Shown one piece after another: positions 10,123-19,713 of a stretch of 41,248 nucleotides of DNA. Every line of letters starts with the position of its first letter. Within the stretch, counting starts at the first letter, position 1. The stretch comes from Nitrososphaerales archaeon (GTDB lineage: Archaea; Thermoproteota; Nitrososphaeria; Nitrososphaerales; Gagatemarchaeaceae): NCBI GenBank assembly GCA_030038365.1, contig JASHPA010000015.1, forward strand, positions 1 through 41,248, read 5' to 3'. The position numbers and the translations under genes are program-made. The notes below the pieces were generated by a model. That model made no database searches, was not told where the DNA came from, and saw only the letters and a program-made list of their open reading frames with translations.

Positions 10123-11688
10123 ATGAGAAACCCCTTGGCAACTGAGCACGCGCTCCAGCCGCGCGAGTATCAACGTCGCATAGCGGAGACCGCGTCCCAG
10201 ACCAACACCCTAGTCGTGCTTCCAACCGGGCTCGGCAAAACGATGATAGCGATGCTCGTTGCGAAGATCAGGCTCGAAAAGTTCCCAAAGGGCAAGGTCG
10301 TCATGCTAGCGCCTACAAGGCCCTTGGTCCTACAGCACTACGAAGCCTTCAGAGGCACTCTTGGTCTAACAGAAAACGAGGTAGCCGTCATGACTGGGGA
10401 GACCAATCCCACAGAGCGCAGCTACCTGTGGAGGAGGTCGCGGTTCGTCTTCGCGACCCCGCAGACAGTCCGTAACGACCTCAGAGGCGGCAGAATCGAG
10501 CTCAATGATGCGGTCCTCGTGGTCTTCGACGAAGCCCACCGGTCCGTCAAGGACTACTCGTACACGCAGCTCGCAACAATGTACAAGCAGCAGGGCTGGA
10601 CCCCGCTGATACTTGGCCTCACCGCGTCGCCGGGAGGCTCGAGGGAGAAAGTCGCCGAGATTGTGAAGAACCTCTTCATAGAGAAGGTCGAGGCTCGCAC
10701 AGAAGAGGACGAGGACGTCAAGCCGTACGTGGAGCAGACCAAGCTCGAGGGGATCAAGGTCTCCCTCCCCCAGGAATACTCGACACTCCTCAACGCTCTC
10801 AGGGTCATCTACAACGAGAAGGTGACGAGACTGGTAGAAGGCGGGTTCCTTCCGAAGACACGCCTCTCAAAGAAAATCCTGCTTCAGGCGCGAGGCACCA
10901 TCATAACGCGCCTCCGAAGTGCCGAGGCTAGCGGCGGCAATAAGGGCTACATCTTCGGAGCCCTGGTCAACCAAGCCCAGGCGATTATAATCGTACATGC
11001 CATCGAACTGCTCGAAACCCAAGGGCTGGCTGTACTCGAAAAGTACCTGGTGCGACTCAGGGAGAAGCCCGAGCAGGGGAAGTCCGCGCAGGCGCTGCTC
11101 AGGGACAAGCGTTGGTCGATAATCGAGAAGGAGGCGGAGAGACTTCGCAACGTCCCCTATCCCAAGCTTGAGAAGCTTGCCGAGATAGCGGGAGAGCAGG
11201 TCTCCAGAAAGAAGGACTCTAGGATAATCGTATTCACTCAGTACAGGGACACAATAGAGACGATAGTCGAACGTCTAGCGAAGAGCAGCATAACCTCGAT
11301 GAGGTTCGTGGGTCAGGCCAACAAGACCGACAGCGAGGGAATGGACCAGAGGACCCAGACAAAGGTCCTCGAGCGTTTCCGCGACGGAGAGTTCACAGCG
11401 CTCGTGAGCAGCAGCATCGGCGAAGAGGGGCTTCACGTGCCAGATGTCGACCTCGTGGTCTTCTACGAGGCGGTCCCCTCGGAGATTCGTTCAATACAAC
11501 GCAAGGGTAGGACTGGCAGGACCAGACCAGGCAGGGTAATCATACTTCTGGCCGAAGGAACGGTCGACGAGGCTTACTACTACAGCAGTGTCAAGCGTGA
11601 GAAGTTCATGAGGAGCTTGGTCTCGAACCCGAATGTCAAGAAACCGGAGAGACGCACGAAGGCTACTACGTTACTGGACTACATGTAA
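10123..11688 (+). CDS. Hef/FANCM-like SF2 helicase (helicase-only)
   Basis: LPTGLGKT, VFDEAHRS, LTASPGG, QRKGRTGRTRPG; no C-terminal nuclease domain. Confidence 0.92.
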   Translation: MRNPLATEHALQPREYQRRIAETASQTNTLVVLPTGLGKTMIAMLVAKIRLEKFPKGKVVMLAPTRPLVLQHYEAFRGTLGLTENEVAVMTGETNPTERSYLWRRSRFVFATPQTVRNDLRGGRIELNDAVLVVFDEAHRSVKDYSYTQLATMYKQQGWTPLILGLTASPGGSREKVAEIVKNLFIEKVEARTEEDEDVKPYVEQTKLEGIKVSLPQEYSTLLNALRVIYNEKVTRLVEGGFLPKTRLSKKILLQARGTIITRLRSAEASGGNKGYIFGALVNQAQAIIIVHAIELLETQGLAVLEKYLVRLREKPEQGKSAQALLRDKRWSIIEKEAERLRNVPYPKLEKLAEIAGEQVSRKKDSRIIVFTQYRDTIETIVERLAKSSITSMRFVGQANKTDSEGMDQRTQTKVLERFRDGEFTALVSSSIGEEGLHVPDVDLVVFYEAVPSEIRSIQRKGRTGRTRPGRVIILLAEGTVDEAYYYSSVKREKFMRSLVSNPNVKKPERRTKATTLLDYM

Positions 11689-11696
11689 CGAAGCGC

Positions 11697-12146
11697 TCAG
11701 GCCGGGGCCTGTTCCATCGCCTTCCTGATCCCATCGAATATCTCCTTGACCTTCTTCTCCGCGAACCCCTTCAGGATGCTGGAGCCTATCCCGGCCATAA
11801 CTCCCGTGATCTCTGCATCTGCGACCCACTTCATCCTCGTCGGGGCATCCCCGTCGAGGTCAAAATCGCTAGTTATCTTCATGCTGCTCCCGCTTCCCGT
11901 GCCATCGACGAGGAGCCTCGCATGCTGAGGCGGGACCTTGTCGGCTATCTTCATGTGAACGTTCATGTTCGTAGTGAGGAACGAAATCCCGATCTTCATC
12001 CTCGCGTCCAGGCTGTTCTCGTCAATCACCTTGGTCTCCTGCGCATCGGGCAGGGATTTGGCGATAAAGGCAGAATTCGTAAGCAGCTGGAAGACCCGCT
12101 CCCTAGGCAGCGTCAGATTCTCTTGTCCTTCGAGATGCAGCTGCAT
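11697..12146 (-). CDS. CoxG-like SRPBCC-family protein
   Basis: PRERVFQLLTNSAFIAKSLPDAQE...GFAEKKVKEIFDGIRKA. Confidence 0.85.
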   Translation of the reverse strand: MQLHLEGQENLTLPRERVFQLLTNSAFIAKSLPDAQETKVIDENSLDARMKIGISFLTTNMNVHMKIADKVPPQHARLLVDGTGSGSSMKITSDFDLDGDAPTRMKWVADAEITGVMAGIGSSILKGFAEKKVKEIFDGIRKAMEQAPA

Positions 12147-12186
12147 GCGCGGCCCCCTGCTTGTCTCCGTCTTATTCCTTCTCGTC

Positions 12187-13410
12187 CTACCGGTATGCCT
12201 CGAAATCCCTTCCGAGGACGGTCGAGGCTATCTTCAGCTCCATGACCTCATCCGTCCCTTCGTAAATTCTGGCTACGCGCGAGTCGATCAGGTGTTTCGC
12301 AACGGGAGAGAGAATCGAGTAGCCGAAGCCTCCAAAGCACTGCACCGCGCTGTCGGCAGAGTCCCACGCCGAGCGCGTCGCGACGTACTTCGCCACTGCG
12401 GAGATGCGGTCCGCCTCGGCGCGCAGCCCCAGGTCGGTCTTCGTGTTGTCGTATTCCTCCTTCTTCAGCGCGGCGTGATAGACCAGCCACCTCGACGATT
12501 CCAGATTCGAGGCTATCTTTGTCACATGCCGCTGGATAAGCTGGTGTTTGCCAATCAGCTTCCCGTGCTGTGTTCTCGAGGAGACCCGCTCCTTCACCTG
12601 GTTAAGGCAGTCCTCCATCACACCTATGGAGCCGGATGCAATCCCGATTCTTCCGTTGAGGAGGCCCGAGTACGCTACCGCAAGGCCCCTGCCTTCCTCC
12701 CCTATCACATCCTCCTTCGGGACCCTGACGTCCGTGAACGACAGCATCGCAGTGTCGGAGGTGAACAGACCCATCTTCTCCTCCAGTTTCATGTCGACCG
12801 CGAACCCGGACTCCTTAGCGTCCACGAGAAAGGCCGTCATGCCCTTCGTCTGACCCTCGGGATATGCGAAGACTATCAGACGATTCGCAACTGAGCCATT
12901 TGAGATCAGATATTTGGAGCCGTTGAGATAGTAGTTGTCGCCATCCTTCCTGTACTGCGTCTTTAGCGACGCGGGGTCGCTGCCCGCCTCCGGTTCTGTG
13001 AGCGCGTAGGCCAGGACGACCTCGCCCGTGGCCGCCTTTGTCAGGTACCGCTGCTTCAGCTCCTCACTCCCCCACTCCTGCAGAGTCAGGCTCCCAAGTG
13101 CCTGGTGGACGTCCACGAATGTCACGACTCCCAGACCCACCTGACCGAACCTCTCGAGGGTCAGAGCGTGGACGAGTGGCCTTGCACCGCTTCCGCCGTA
13201 CTTCTTGGAGATGGGCACGCCCATCAGGTTGTACTTCTTCAAGACCTCGGGGACATTGTCGTCGAACTTCCTCTCCATGTACTTTTCGAACTCCGGCACG
13301 AGGAGTTCATTGCAGGCCTCGTCCGTCCGCTGAAACAGCGCGTAATCATCATCTGTGAGCTTTACGAGCTTCGAGGCGTCGGCTACCGACCTCTCGAAAA
13401 GCGTCTCCAC
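12187..13410 (-). CDS. Acyl-CoA dehydrogenase
   Basis: AYALTEPEAGSDPASLKT, NGSKYLISNG, QCFGGFGYS, RIYEGTDEVMELKIA. Confidence 0.95.
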   Translation of the reverse strand: METLFERSVADASKLVKLTDDDYALFQRTDEACNELLVPEFEKYMERKFDDNVPEVLKKYNLMGVPISKKYGGSGARPLVHALTLERFGQVGLGVVTFVDVHQALGSLTLQEWGSEELKQRYLTKAATGEVVLAYALTEPEAGSDPASLKTQYRKDGDNYYLNGSKYLISNGSVANRLIVFAYPEGQTKGMTAFLVDAKESGFAVDMKLEEKMGLFTSDTAMLSFTDVRVPKEDVIGEEGRGLAVAYSGLLNGRIGIASGSIGVMEDCLNQVKERVSSRTQHGKLIGKHQLIQRHVTKIASNLESSRWLVYHAALKKEEYDNTKTDLGLRAEADRISAVAKYVATRSAWDSADSAVQCFGGFGYSILSPVAKHLIDSRVARIYEGTDEVMELKIASTVLGRDFEAYR

Positions 13411-13484
13411 GTGCGGCCGTCCCGTCCTCCGCCATTAAAGCCTCTCGGAGCAGCCTTTTTAGTCGTCATCAGTCGCGAATTACC

Positions 13485-13694
13485 ATGGAGATAGATGGCG
13501 CCGACGACCTGACATTGAGAACCTACTATATGGTCGACTGGAAGTCGGCTTGCCAGACCGACTCCAACGCAACATGCGTCACCTGCGGCGGCAAGATGAG
13601 AAAGTTCGAGCCTTACCGCGACAAGAAGGGAATCATCTATGACGGGCTCGTGTGTCACACGTGCAAGCAGGTCTACTGGCTCAAGCGCGACTAG
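13485..13694 (+). CDS. Small Zn-ribbon protein
   Basis: 69 aa; CVTCGGKM...CHTCKQVYW. Confidence 0.65.
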   Translation: MEIDGADDLTLRTYYMVDWKSACQTDSNATCVTCGGKMRKFEPYRDKKGIIYDGLVCHTCKQVYWLKRD

Positions 13695-14365
13695 AGCACT
13701 ACGAGCCTTCCGACTATCGCCGCAATCGCGACCACGTACACGGCGTACTTGTAGATACTGAGCAGGTAGAGTGCGTCCTTCCATGCGGGCGACTCCCTGC
13801 TCATGATTGCTAGGTGATGCATCATCACCACACTGAAGCCGATGAAGACCGAAAGTCCAACGGCGAGAAGGCTGATCGTCGAGGTTTGTATGAAGTAGGC
13901 ACCGAGGAAGGGAATCGTCCCCCAAGTGAGGCCGAAACCGGCGTACGAATGCATGACCTTCGGGTTCTCGCGTGGATACGACAGTGCAGCGAAACCTTCG
14001 ACAAACACGAAGATGAGGAATCCCAAGTTCCACCTGAACGCCATGTACGCCCCGACCGCGACCCCGAGAGCGACCGCTATGATGCCCACGGCCAGCATGT
14101 AGCGGGGTATCCGGAGATAGGGCGAGAATTTCTTCTTGCTCGACCCGATGTCGATGTAGTGAGCGCCGACGACCAATCCGAGGAATGTAGCCAGAAGGGT
14201 GAAGAGGTATATCTCGAGGTTGAAGCTCGGCCCTATCGCTTGGGCCAGGGTAATCCAGCCGATGAAAATGAGGCTGAACGGGACGCGTAGTCCGTAGACC
14301 CAGGTGTTCGCCTTCCACGGTCCGACGAGGTCGGGCTCGACGGGTGGAGTCTCCAAGGCGGGCAA
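13691..14365 (-). CDS. Polytopic membrane protein, possibly UbiA-like
   Basis: About seven hydrophobic segments; UbiA-like size and topology but catalytic Asp motifs are not clear. Confidence 0.65.
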   Translation of the reverse strand: MPALETPPVEPDLVGPWKANTWVYGLRVPFSLIFIGWITLAQAIGPSFNLEIYLFTLLATFLGLVVGAHYIDIGSSKKKFSPYLRIPRYMLAVGIIAVALGVAVGAYMAFRWNLGFLIFVFVEGFAALSYPRENPKVMHSYAGFGLTWGTIPFLGAYFIQTSTISLLAVGLSVFIGFSVVMMHHLAIMSRESPAWKDALYLLSIYKYAVYVVAIAAIVGRLVVL

Positions 14366-14409
14366 TTCTCGTTGCGCAGATTATTAAGCTCTGCACGGGC
14401 TCAACCACC

Positions 14410-15099
14410 ATGGACTCTGGCGCCCAGCCACTGGCCCGGCAGATCTTCGAGGGTCTGTCGCCCTCTTACGACCGGACTTTGGCGCTGGTCACGCTTATGC
14501 AGGATAAGTACTGGAAGAGCTGGCTGATGATTCGCGCCGGACTCACCCGAGAAAGCAGGGTCCTCGACATCGGCTGCGGCACCGGAGTGTTCGAGGAAAA
14601 AATCGATGGCGGAGTGCAGATCATCGGCATCGACATCACAGAGGAGATGGTCCGACTTGCGCAGGGAAAGCGTATCCGCTCGCTGACCTCCCTGAACCTA
14701 GCCGACGGGGAACACCTTCCCTTCAAGGATGGCTCGTTCGACTGCGTCCTCTCATGCTACGTCGTAAAGTACTGCAATCCATCGCAACTGGCCAGCGAAG
14801 CCGCGCGGGTGTTGCGGCCAGGCGGGGTGCTTGTTCTCTATGACTTCTCGGCCCCTCGAGGGGTGCTGGCTCCCTTTCACGCTCTCTACGTCTACGGGCT
14901 CCTGAAGATAATCGGCAGGGCGATGCGCCTTCTCGACCCAAAGGAGGCCCTGACATATCAGGCGCTCCCTGAAGTCATCCGTTCAAGGATATGGGATGCC
15001 CGCTTCGGTGAAGTTCTCGAATCCGCGGGTTTTCGCGATATCGGGAGCGAGCGACTTACTGGCGGCGTGGTCACGGGTTTCTGGGCAATGAAAGCCTAA
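14410..15099 (+). CDS. Class I SAM-dependent methyltransferase (UbiE/MenG-like)
   Basis: VLDIGCGTGVFEEKI, LPFKDGSFDCVLSCYVVKYC, EAARVLRPGGVLVLYDFS. Confidence 0.88.
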   Translation: MDSGAQPLARQIFEGLSPSYDRTLALVTLMQDKYWKSWLMIRAGLTRESRVLDIGCGTGVFEEKIDGGVQIIGIDITEEMVRLAQGKRIRSLTSLNLADGEHLPFKDGSFDCVLSCYVVKYCNPSQLASEAARVLRPGGVLVLYDFSAPRGVLAPFHALYVYGLLKIIGRAMRLLDPKEALTYQALPEVIRSRIWDARFGEVLESAGFRDIGSERLTGGVVTGFWAMKA

Positions 15100-15106
15100 A
15101 CACATC

Positions 15107-15643
15107 GTGAGCTTTTTTAGTGCTCCCTCCCGCATCGGCCTCGTGTCCGTAGTCAGCGGAAAGGAAGTCGCAGGCTGCTGCAAGTCTGTGGTGAAGATCA
15201 ATCCGAACGGCGTCGACCTTGCACCAACGGCCGTGCGGGTACTGCCAGCCGACCTCACGATTCTTCTTCACGGGGAGCACAGAGGCTACATCGGCCCTGA
15301 CGGAAAGGTCTCCTCCGAAAAGCAGACCATCCACCCAGATACCGATGGGTTCTACAACTTCGAGAGAGGCAGACTGTATGAGCTCCGCTTCCCCGAGGTC
15401 TCCGTGCCGCCTACCTGCACCGGGCTGGCCTTTCCCCGATCTTCCATGAACAGGCTCGGAATCATCAAGCTCGAGTCCGCGGTCTTCGACAGCGGATACC
15501 GCGGGGAGCCTACACAGGTCATATTCACACCGATTCCGGCCAAGGTCCACAAAACCGAAGCGGTCATACAGCTTGTCTTCCTCCGCAACGAGAAGACTGC
15601 GGAGACGCTCTACAGTGGATTCTACCAGAACGAAAAAGGCTGA
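15107..15643 (+). CDS. dCTP deaminase/dUTPase-family protein
   Basis: FPRSSMNRLGIIKLESAVFDSGYRGEP. Confidence 0.8.
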   Translation: MSFFSAPSRIGLVSVVSGKEVAGCCKSVVKINPNGVDLAPTAVRVLPADLTILLHGEHRGYIGPDGKVSSEKQTIHPDTDGFYNFERGRLYELRFPEVSVPPTCTGLAFPRSSMNRLGIIKLESAVFDSGYRGEPTQVIFTPIPAKVHKTEAVIQLVFLRNEKTAETLYSGFYQNEKG

Positions 15644-15646
15644 CCG

Positions 15647-16351
15647 CTATGCCTTCGACTTGGGCGCGACGATCTCGTTGTAGTACTTGCAGTATGATTT
15701 CAGCGTGCAGATGCCGCATCTCGGACCTATCGGCTTGCACGTAGTCTGTCCGAATCGCACAAAGAGCTCATTGAGCTCCAGCCAATATCTCTTGGGGATT
15801 GTCTTCGTCAGCTCCTCCTCGGTCTGCTCAGGAGTCTTGGTCTCGACGAGGCCCAGCCGGTTGGCGATTCTGTGGACGTGCGTGTCTACCGGGATCGCAG
15901 GTTCGTGAAATCCGTAGACAAGGACGCAGTTCGCCGTCTTCCTGCCCACGGCATGCAACGTGAGCAGGCTCTCTAAGTCATCGGGGACCTTCCCATGGAA
16001 TTCATCGACTATCTGCTTGGCGACCCTGATGATGTTTCGTGTCTTCATGTTGTAGAACCCCACTGACTTTATCAGATCCTTCACCTTACGGGGGTCGGCA
16101 TTCGCGAGCTTCTCGGGTGTGTCGTACACCTCGAACAGCCTGTCGGTCGCCTTCGAGGTGCTTTCGTCCCTCGTCCGGTGCGAGAGAACCGTCCCTATCA
16201 ATATCCTGAACGGGTCGCTTCCCTCCGCGTCCCGCAGCTCGGAGAGAGCAGTTGCACGCTTGTCCGTACTGTTCTCTATCATCCTCCTGATCCTCTTGAG
16301 GACCTCGCCTATGCCAAGTCTTTGGTAGCCCACGGTTCTTTGCGATACCAT
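15647..16351 (-). CDS. nth: Endonuclease III (start codon uncertain; overlaps upstream gene)
   Basis: SHRTRDESTSKATDRLFE, HAVGRKTANCVLVYGF, CKPIGPRCGICTLKSYC (FeS cluster). Confidence 0.93.
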   Translation of the reverse strand: MVSQRTVGYQRLGIGEVLKRIRRMIENSTDKRATALSELRDAEGSDPFRILIGTVLSHRTRDESTSKATDRLFEVYDTPEKLANADPRKVKDLIKSVGFYNMKTRNIIRVAKQIVDEFHGKVPDDLESLLTLHAVGRKTANCVLVYGFHEPAIPVDTHVHRIANRLGLVETKTPEQTEEELTKTIPKRYWLELNELFVRFGQTTCKPIGPRCGICTLKSYCKYYNEIVAPKSKA

Positions 16352-17235
16352 TCCGAAACCTCCTTCACTGTCTTCTCCATCGTGTAACTTGGGACGTACG
16401 AGATTTTCTTCCAGAACGCCTGTTCGCCGATGGTCCTGCCTGCCTTTATCTGATCCGCCGCGTACTGCCGGATGAGCGTCTTTCCCGACAGGAGCCCGCT
16501 CGACTTCACATCCGCCTTCTTGCCGGTCGCTTCAGACAGTTTCTTCGAGAGACTCTCTATACTCGCGTCGAAGGACTTCACAAGGAACTCCTCCCACTGT
16601 CCTTCATAGGTGGCGGCCCTGAGCATCGACTGTGCTATGTCCTTCGGATGGCTCAGAGAAATGACGTTCGTCGAACCGGGTGGGAGTACCACTCTGCCGT
16701 CCTCGACCATCTTAAGCAATGGCAACGTTATTCCCTTGTCTCTCGGACCGACTGCTCTCGCTGACCTCACCACCCGTACCTTCATGTCGGGATGGTTCGT
16801 GCCGAAATCGGTGACGAACTGCTCGGCCGCCAGCTTTCCTTTCTGGTATTCATCTATCGGCCTCGGGGTGGAGTTCGGTCCTATCGCGCCCCCGAACCCG
16901 TAAACGTCAAGACAGCTCAGATGCACGAACACCTTCGCCCCGTGCTCGTTCGCCTCCTCCAAGAGGTTGTTGAGCGCGACCGCGTTGAACTTGGTGTAGT
17001 CACCGCTGCCTGGCGTGGGAAACGCCAGATTGTACACTACATCAACCATGTCCAGTGGTTCGTGAAGACTGTGACGGTCCATCAGGTCCGCCTCGATACA
17101 CTGCACACCGCACTGATCCATGACCCTGAGAAAGGACCCTTTCCTGAATATACCCTTGGATATCTCCCCCTCTTTGAAGAAGTACTCCGCAAGATGTCCA
17201 CCGACGAGTCCGGTTCCACCGACGATGAGGTTCGT
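16309..17235 (-). CDS. NAD(P)-dependent epimerase/dehydratase; true N-terminus likely at ACG 17235
   Basis: Rossmann motif NLIVGGTGLVGGHL is encoded upstream of the first ATG (17121); YQKGKLAAE downstream. Confidence 0.82.
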   Translation of the reverse strand, partial: TNLIVGGTGLVGGHLAEYFFKEGEISKGIFRKGSFLRVMDQCGVQCIEADLMDRHSLHEPLDMVDVVYNLAFPTPGSGDYTKFNAVALNNLLEEANEHGAKVFVHLSCLDVYGFGGAIGPNSTPRPIDEYQKGKLAAEQFVTDFGTNHPDMKVRVVRSARAVGPRDKGITLPLLKMVEDGRVVLPPGSTNVISLSHPKDIAQSMLRAATYEGQWEEFLVKSFDASIESLSKKLSEATGKKADVKSSGLLSGKTLIRQYAADQIKAGRTIGEQAFWKKISYVPSYTMEKTVKEVSEWYRKEPWATKDLA

Positions 17236-17561
17236 TATCTCGTCTCTCCGAGATGCTGATGTTCGTGGGCCTTGGCGCTCTTCGGGTCGACGTCGAAGTC
17301 GCCCTCCACCAGTCTGAGCTGGAGGTCCTCCTCGAAGGCTGCAAGGTCGCCGAAGATCCCCTTCAACTTCTTCCTGGCGGTGGGCGACAGCTTAGGGGCC
17401 ACGTTCTGGCCGCCATACCTGCCATAGGCTATGGCAGTGAACTTCACCTTTTCGGCGCCAACAAGAATCTGGCCTCTGATTATGTTGGCGATATCGCCTC
17501 CGCTGACATCATCGATCACAATCTGATACTCTCGAAGGTCGCTCTTCCGCTCAGGCCTCAC
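17235..17561 (-). CDS. Hypothetical protein
   Basis: 108-aa ORF, GTG start; its TAA overlaps the candidate ACG start of the epimerase. Confidence 0.6.
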   Translation of the reverse strand: MRPERKSDLREYQIVIDDVSGGDIANIIRGQILVGAEKVKFTAIAYGRYGGQNVAPKLSPTARKKLKGIFGDLAAFEEDLQLRLVEGDFDVDPKSAKAHEHQHLGETR

Positions 17562-17601
17562 GATGTGCGCACCTTCCCTTGGAAGTATATGAACGATGGG
17601 A

Positions 17602-18081
17602 CTATTCGGTCAGCAACGGATACCTAAAGTCCTCCTTGTACGTGTTGAGGACAAGATGGGTATTCGTACGTTCTACGTACGGGACGGAGAGTAACTCCTT
17701 CGTGAACTTGCTCACTTCATCCCGGTTCTTGAACTTCGATATCACGATGCTGTCCTCGATTCCTGTCACATCATAGACTGCGCAAACCGAGTTCAGCTTA
17801 GCGATTTTTTCCTGCACCTCCACAAGCTTCCCCTTCGAGACTGTGACCTCCGTTATCGTGGTGATCTCGTAGCCGAGCATCTCTTGATTGAGGATCCCGG
17901 CATATCCTTTGATAATGCCATCGTGTTCCATCTTTCTCACCCTCTGTGCCACGGTCACGACCGAGACACCGGTCTTTTTGGCGAGCTCCCGATAGGATTG
18001 GCGCGCGTCGCCCTCCAGCTCCTTCAGAAGCGACCTGTCAAGGTTGTCCATTTTCATCTGTGAACGGTTAACTCCCGACAT
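17602..18081 (-). CDS. Lrp/AsnC-family transcriptional regulator
   Basis: LDRSLLKELEGDARQSYRELAKKTGVSVVTVAQRVRKMEHDGIIKGYAG. Confidence 0.93.
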   Translation of the reverse strand: MSGVNRSQMKMDNLDRSLLKELEGDARQSYRELAKKTGVSVVTVAQRVRKMEHDGIIKGYAGILNQEMLGYEITTITEVTVSKGKLVEVQEKIAKLNSVCAVYDVTGIEDSIVISKFKNRDEVSKFTKELLSVPYVERTNTHLVLNTYKEDFRYPLLTE

Positions 18082-18113
18082 CTAGCATTTGATAAGCGTT
18101 GTTATTACTTCAA

Positions 18114-18135
18114 TTAGCAATTGTCAAATTGCTTG
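18114..18135. promoter_or_regulatory. Candidate operator TTAGCAAT-N6-ATTGCTTG directly upstream of glnA TATA box
   Basis: Inverted repeat with the same GCAAT/ATTGC cores as at 2661-2685; TATA-like tttataa begins about 28-30 nt before the ATG. Confidence 0.5.
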
Positions 18136-18171
18136 GCAAGATTTATAACCGGTAGTAATTGACGCGTTTCG

Positions 18172-19635
18172 ATGCCTTTCGATAAGACACCAAAGGGATT
18201 GGTCCCACGGAAGCGGACACCTAAGCAAGTTGTCGACGAGGTGGCTTCCAAGGGTATCCGTTTCATAGACCTGCAGTTTACAGACGTGCCCGGCCGCTCC
18301 CAGCATGTCACGATTCCATACAACATGCTCGACGTCGAGACGTTCAAGGAAGGGGTTCCCAAACTCGACGGGTCCTCCATCAAGGGGTTCGCTTACATAT
18401 TCGATTCTGACATGCTCCTGCTTCCCGACCCTTCGACGTTCGCCGTTATTCCATGGGGCGATCAACGTTTCCCTACAGCCAGGATGATTTGTGATGTCCA
18501 CTGGGGCTACGAGAAGGGCCGCTTCTCGAGAGACCCGCGGTACGTGGCACAGAAAGCCGAGGCCGCCGTAAGAGCCGCTGGCTTCACCGAATCCTACTGG
18601 GGACCCGAGATGGAATTCTTCGTCTTCGACTCGGTCACCTGGGATATCGCAAGCCCGTTCGGAAGTAGTCACAAAATTACATCAATCGAGTCCGCTCACG
18701 AAGCGAGGGGCACCAACTTTCCCATCAGGTTCAAAGAGGGTTACTACCCCACACCGCCTAGTGATACCCTGCAGGACTACAGAAGCGAAGTAGCGTATCA
18801 CCTAGACGAGTCGTTCGGTGTCATCAACGACGCGCACCATCACGAGGTCGCGACGGCAGGGCAGTGCGAAATCAACCTCTACAGGGACACCCTGACGCCG
18901 GGCGCTGACAGCATTCTCACGTACAAGTACGTCATCAAGAACGTAGCAGCCAACAGGGGACTAATAGCGACAGTAATGCCAAAGCCAATCTTCGGAGACA
19001 ACGCCTCTGGTATGCACGTGTCCTCCAGCCTCTGGAAGGGAGACAGGAACTCGTTCTACGACGAGAGTGACGAGTATGCCAACCTGAGCCAAATTGGACG
19101 CTACTACATCGGAGGACTTCTCGAACACAGCAGGGCGATCTGCGCTATAACCAACCCCACGACCAACTCGTATAGAAGGCTCGTCCCAGGTTACGAGGCC
19201 CCGGTCTTCGTCGCCTGGAGCAGAGGAAACAGGTCAGCCAACATCAGGATTCCGCTGCACTACAAGGGCAAGTCTGGCATGAAGGGCAAGAGGGCAGAGT
19301 TCAGGACCCCCGACCCTTCGGCCAACACCTATCTCGCGTTTGCAGCCATAGTCTCGGCCGGACTCGACGGCATCAAGAAGAAGATCGATCCCGGAGACCC
19401 AGTCAACGAAGACATCTACGAGCTGACCCCGCAGAAAAGGAAGCAGCTCGGTGTCAGAGAGTTACCCAGGAGTCTCATGGAGTCGATAGACTCGTTGAAG
19501 AGCGACTCCAGCTTCCTGAAGGGAGTCTTCTCGGACGACCTCATCGACACGATAATCGACCTGGAGACACAGAACTATAACGCCGTAGCCGCGAGACCAA
19601 CGCCTTACGAGTTCTACCTCTACTTCGACATATGA
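18172..19635 (+). CDS. glnA: Glutamine synthetase
   Basis: DGSSIKGF, GPEMEFFVFD, NDAHHHEVATAGQCEI, KPIFGDNASGMHVSSSLWK, NPTTNSYRRLVPGYEAPVF. Confidence 0.97.
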   Translation: MPFDKTPKGLVPRKRTPKQVVDEVASKGIRFIDLQFTDVPGRSQHVTIPYNMLDVETFKEGVPKLDGSSIKGFAYIFDSDMLLLPDPSTFAVIPWGDQRFPTARMICDVHWGYEKGRFSRDPRYVAQKAEAAVRAAGFTESYWGPEMEFFVFDSVTWDIASPFGSSHKITSIESAHEARGTNFPIRFKEGYYPTPPSDTLQDYRSEVAYHLDESFGVINDAHHHEVATAGQCEINLYRDTLTPGADSILTYKYVIKNVAANRGLIATVMPKPIFGDNASGMHVSSSLWKGDRNSFYDESDEYANLSQIGRYYIGGLLEHSRAICAITNPTTNSYRRLVPGYEAPVFVAWSRGNRSANIRIPLHYKGKSGMKGKRAEFRTPDPSANTYLAFAAIVSAGLDGIKKKIDPGDPVNEDIYELTPQKRKQLGVRELPRSLMESIDSLKSDSSFLKGVFSDDLIDTIIDLETQNYNAVAARPTPYEFYLYFDI

Positions 19636-19713
19636 AGAGTCGCCAAGCGGCATGAGATGGATGGGTTACCGACCGAGTTCGAGTCTGCGCGGCCGTTCAC
19701 AAAAACGGTCAGG

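Noticed and set aside
11697-12146. CoxG-like protein as sign of CO oxidation
   Set aside because: No CO dehydrogenase subunits are in the window; solo SRPBCC proteins have many roles.
11965-12894. 309-aa plus-strand ORF
   Set aside because: Antisense to acyl-CoA dehydrogenase and the CoxG-like gene, both strongly supported.
13383-14411. 342-aa minus-strand ORF
   Set aside because: Lies in another frame of the same strand over the well-supported membrane protein (13691-14365) and runs through the 13485 Zn-ribbon gene; Arg/His-rich frame-shadow composition.
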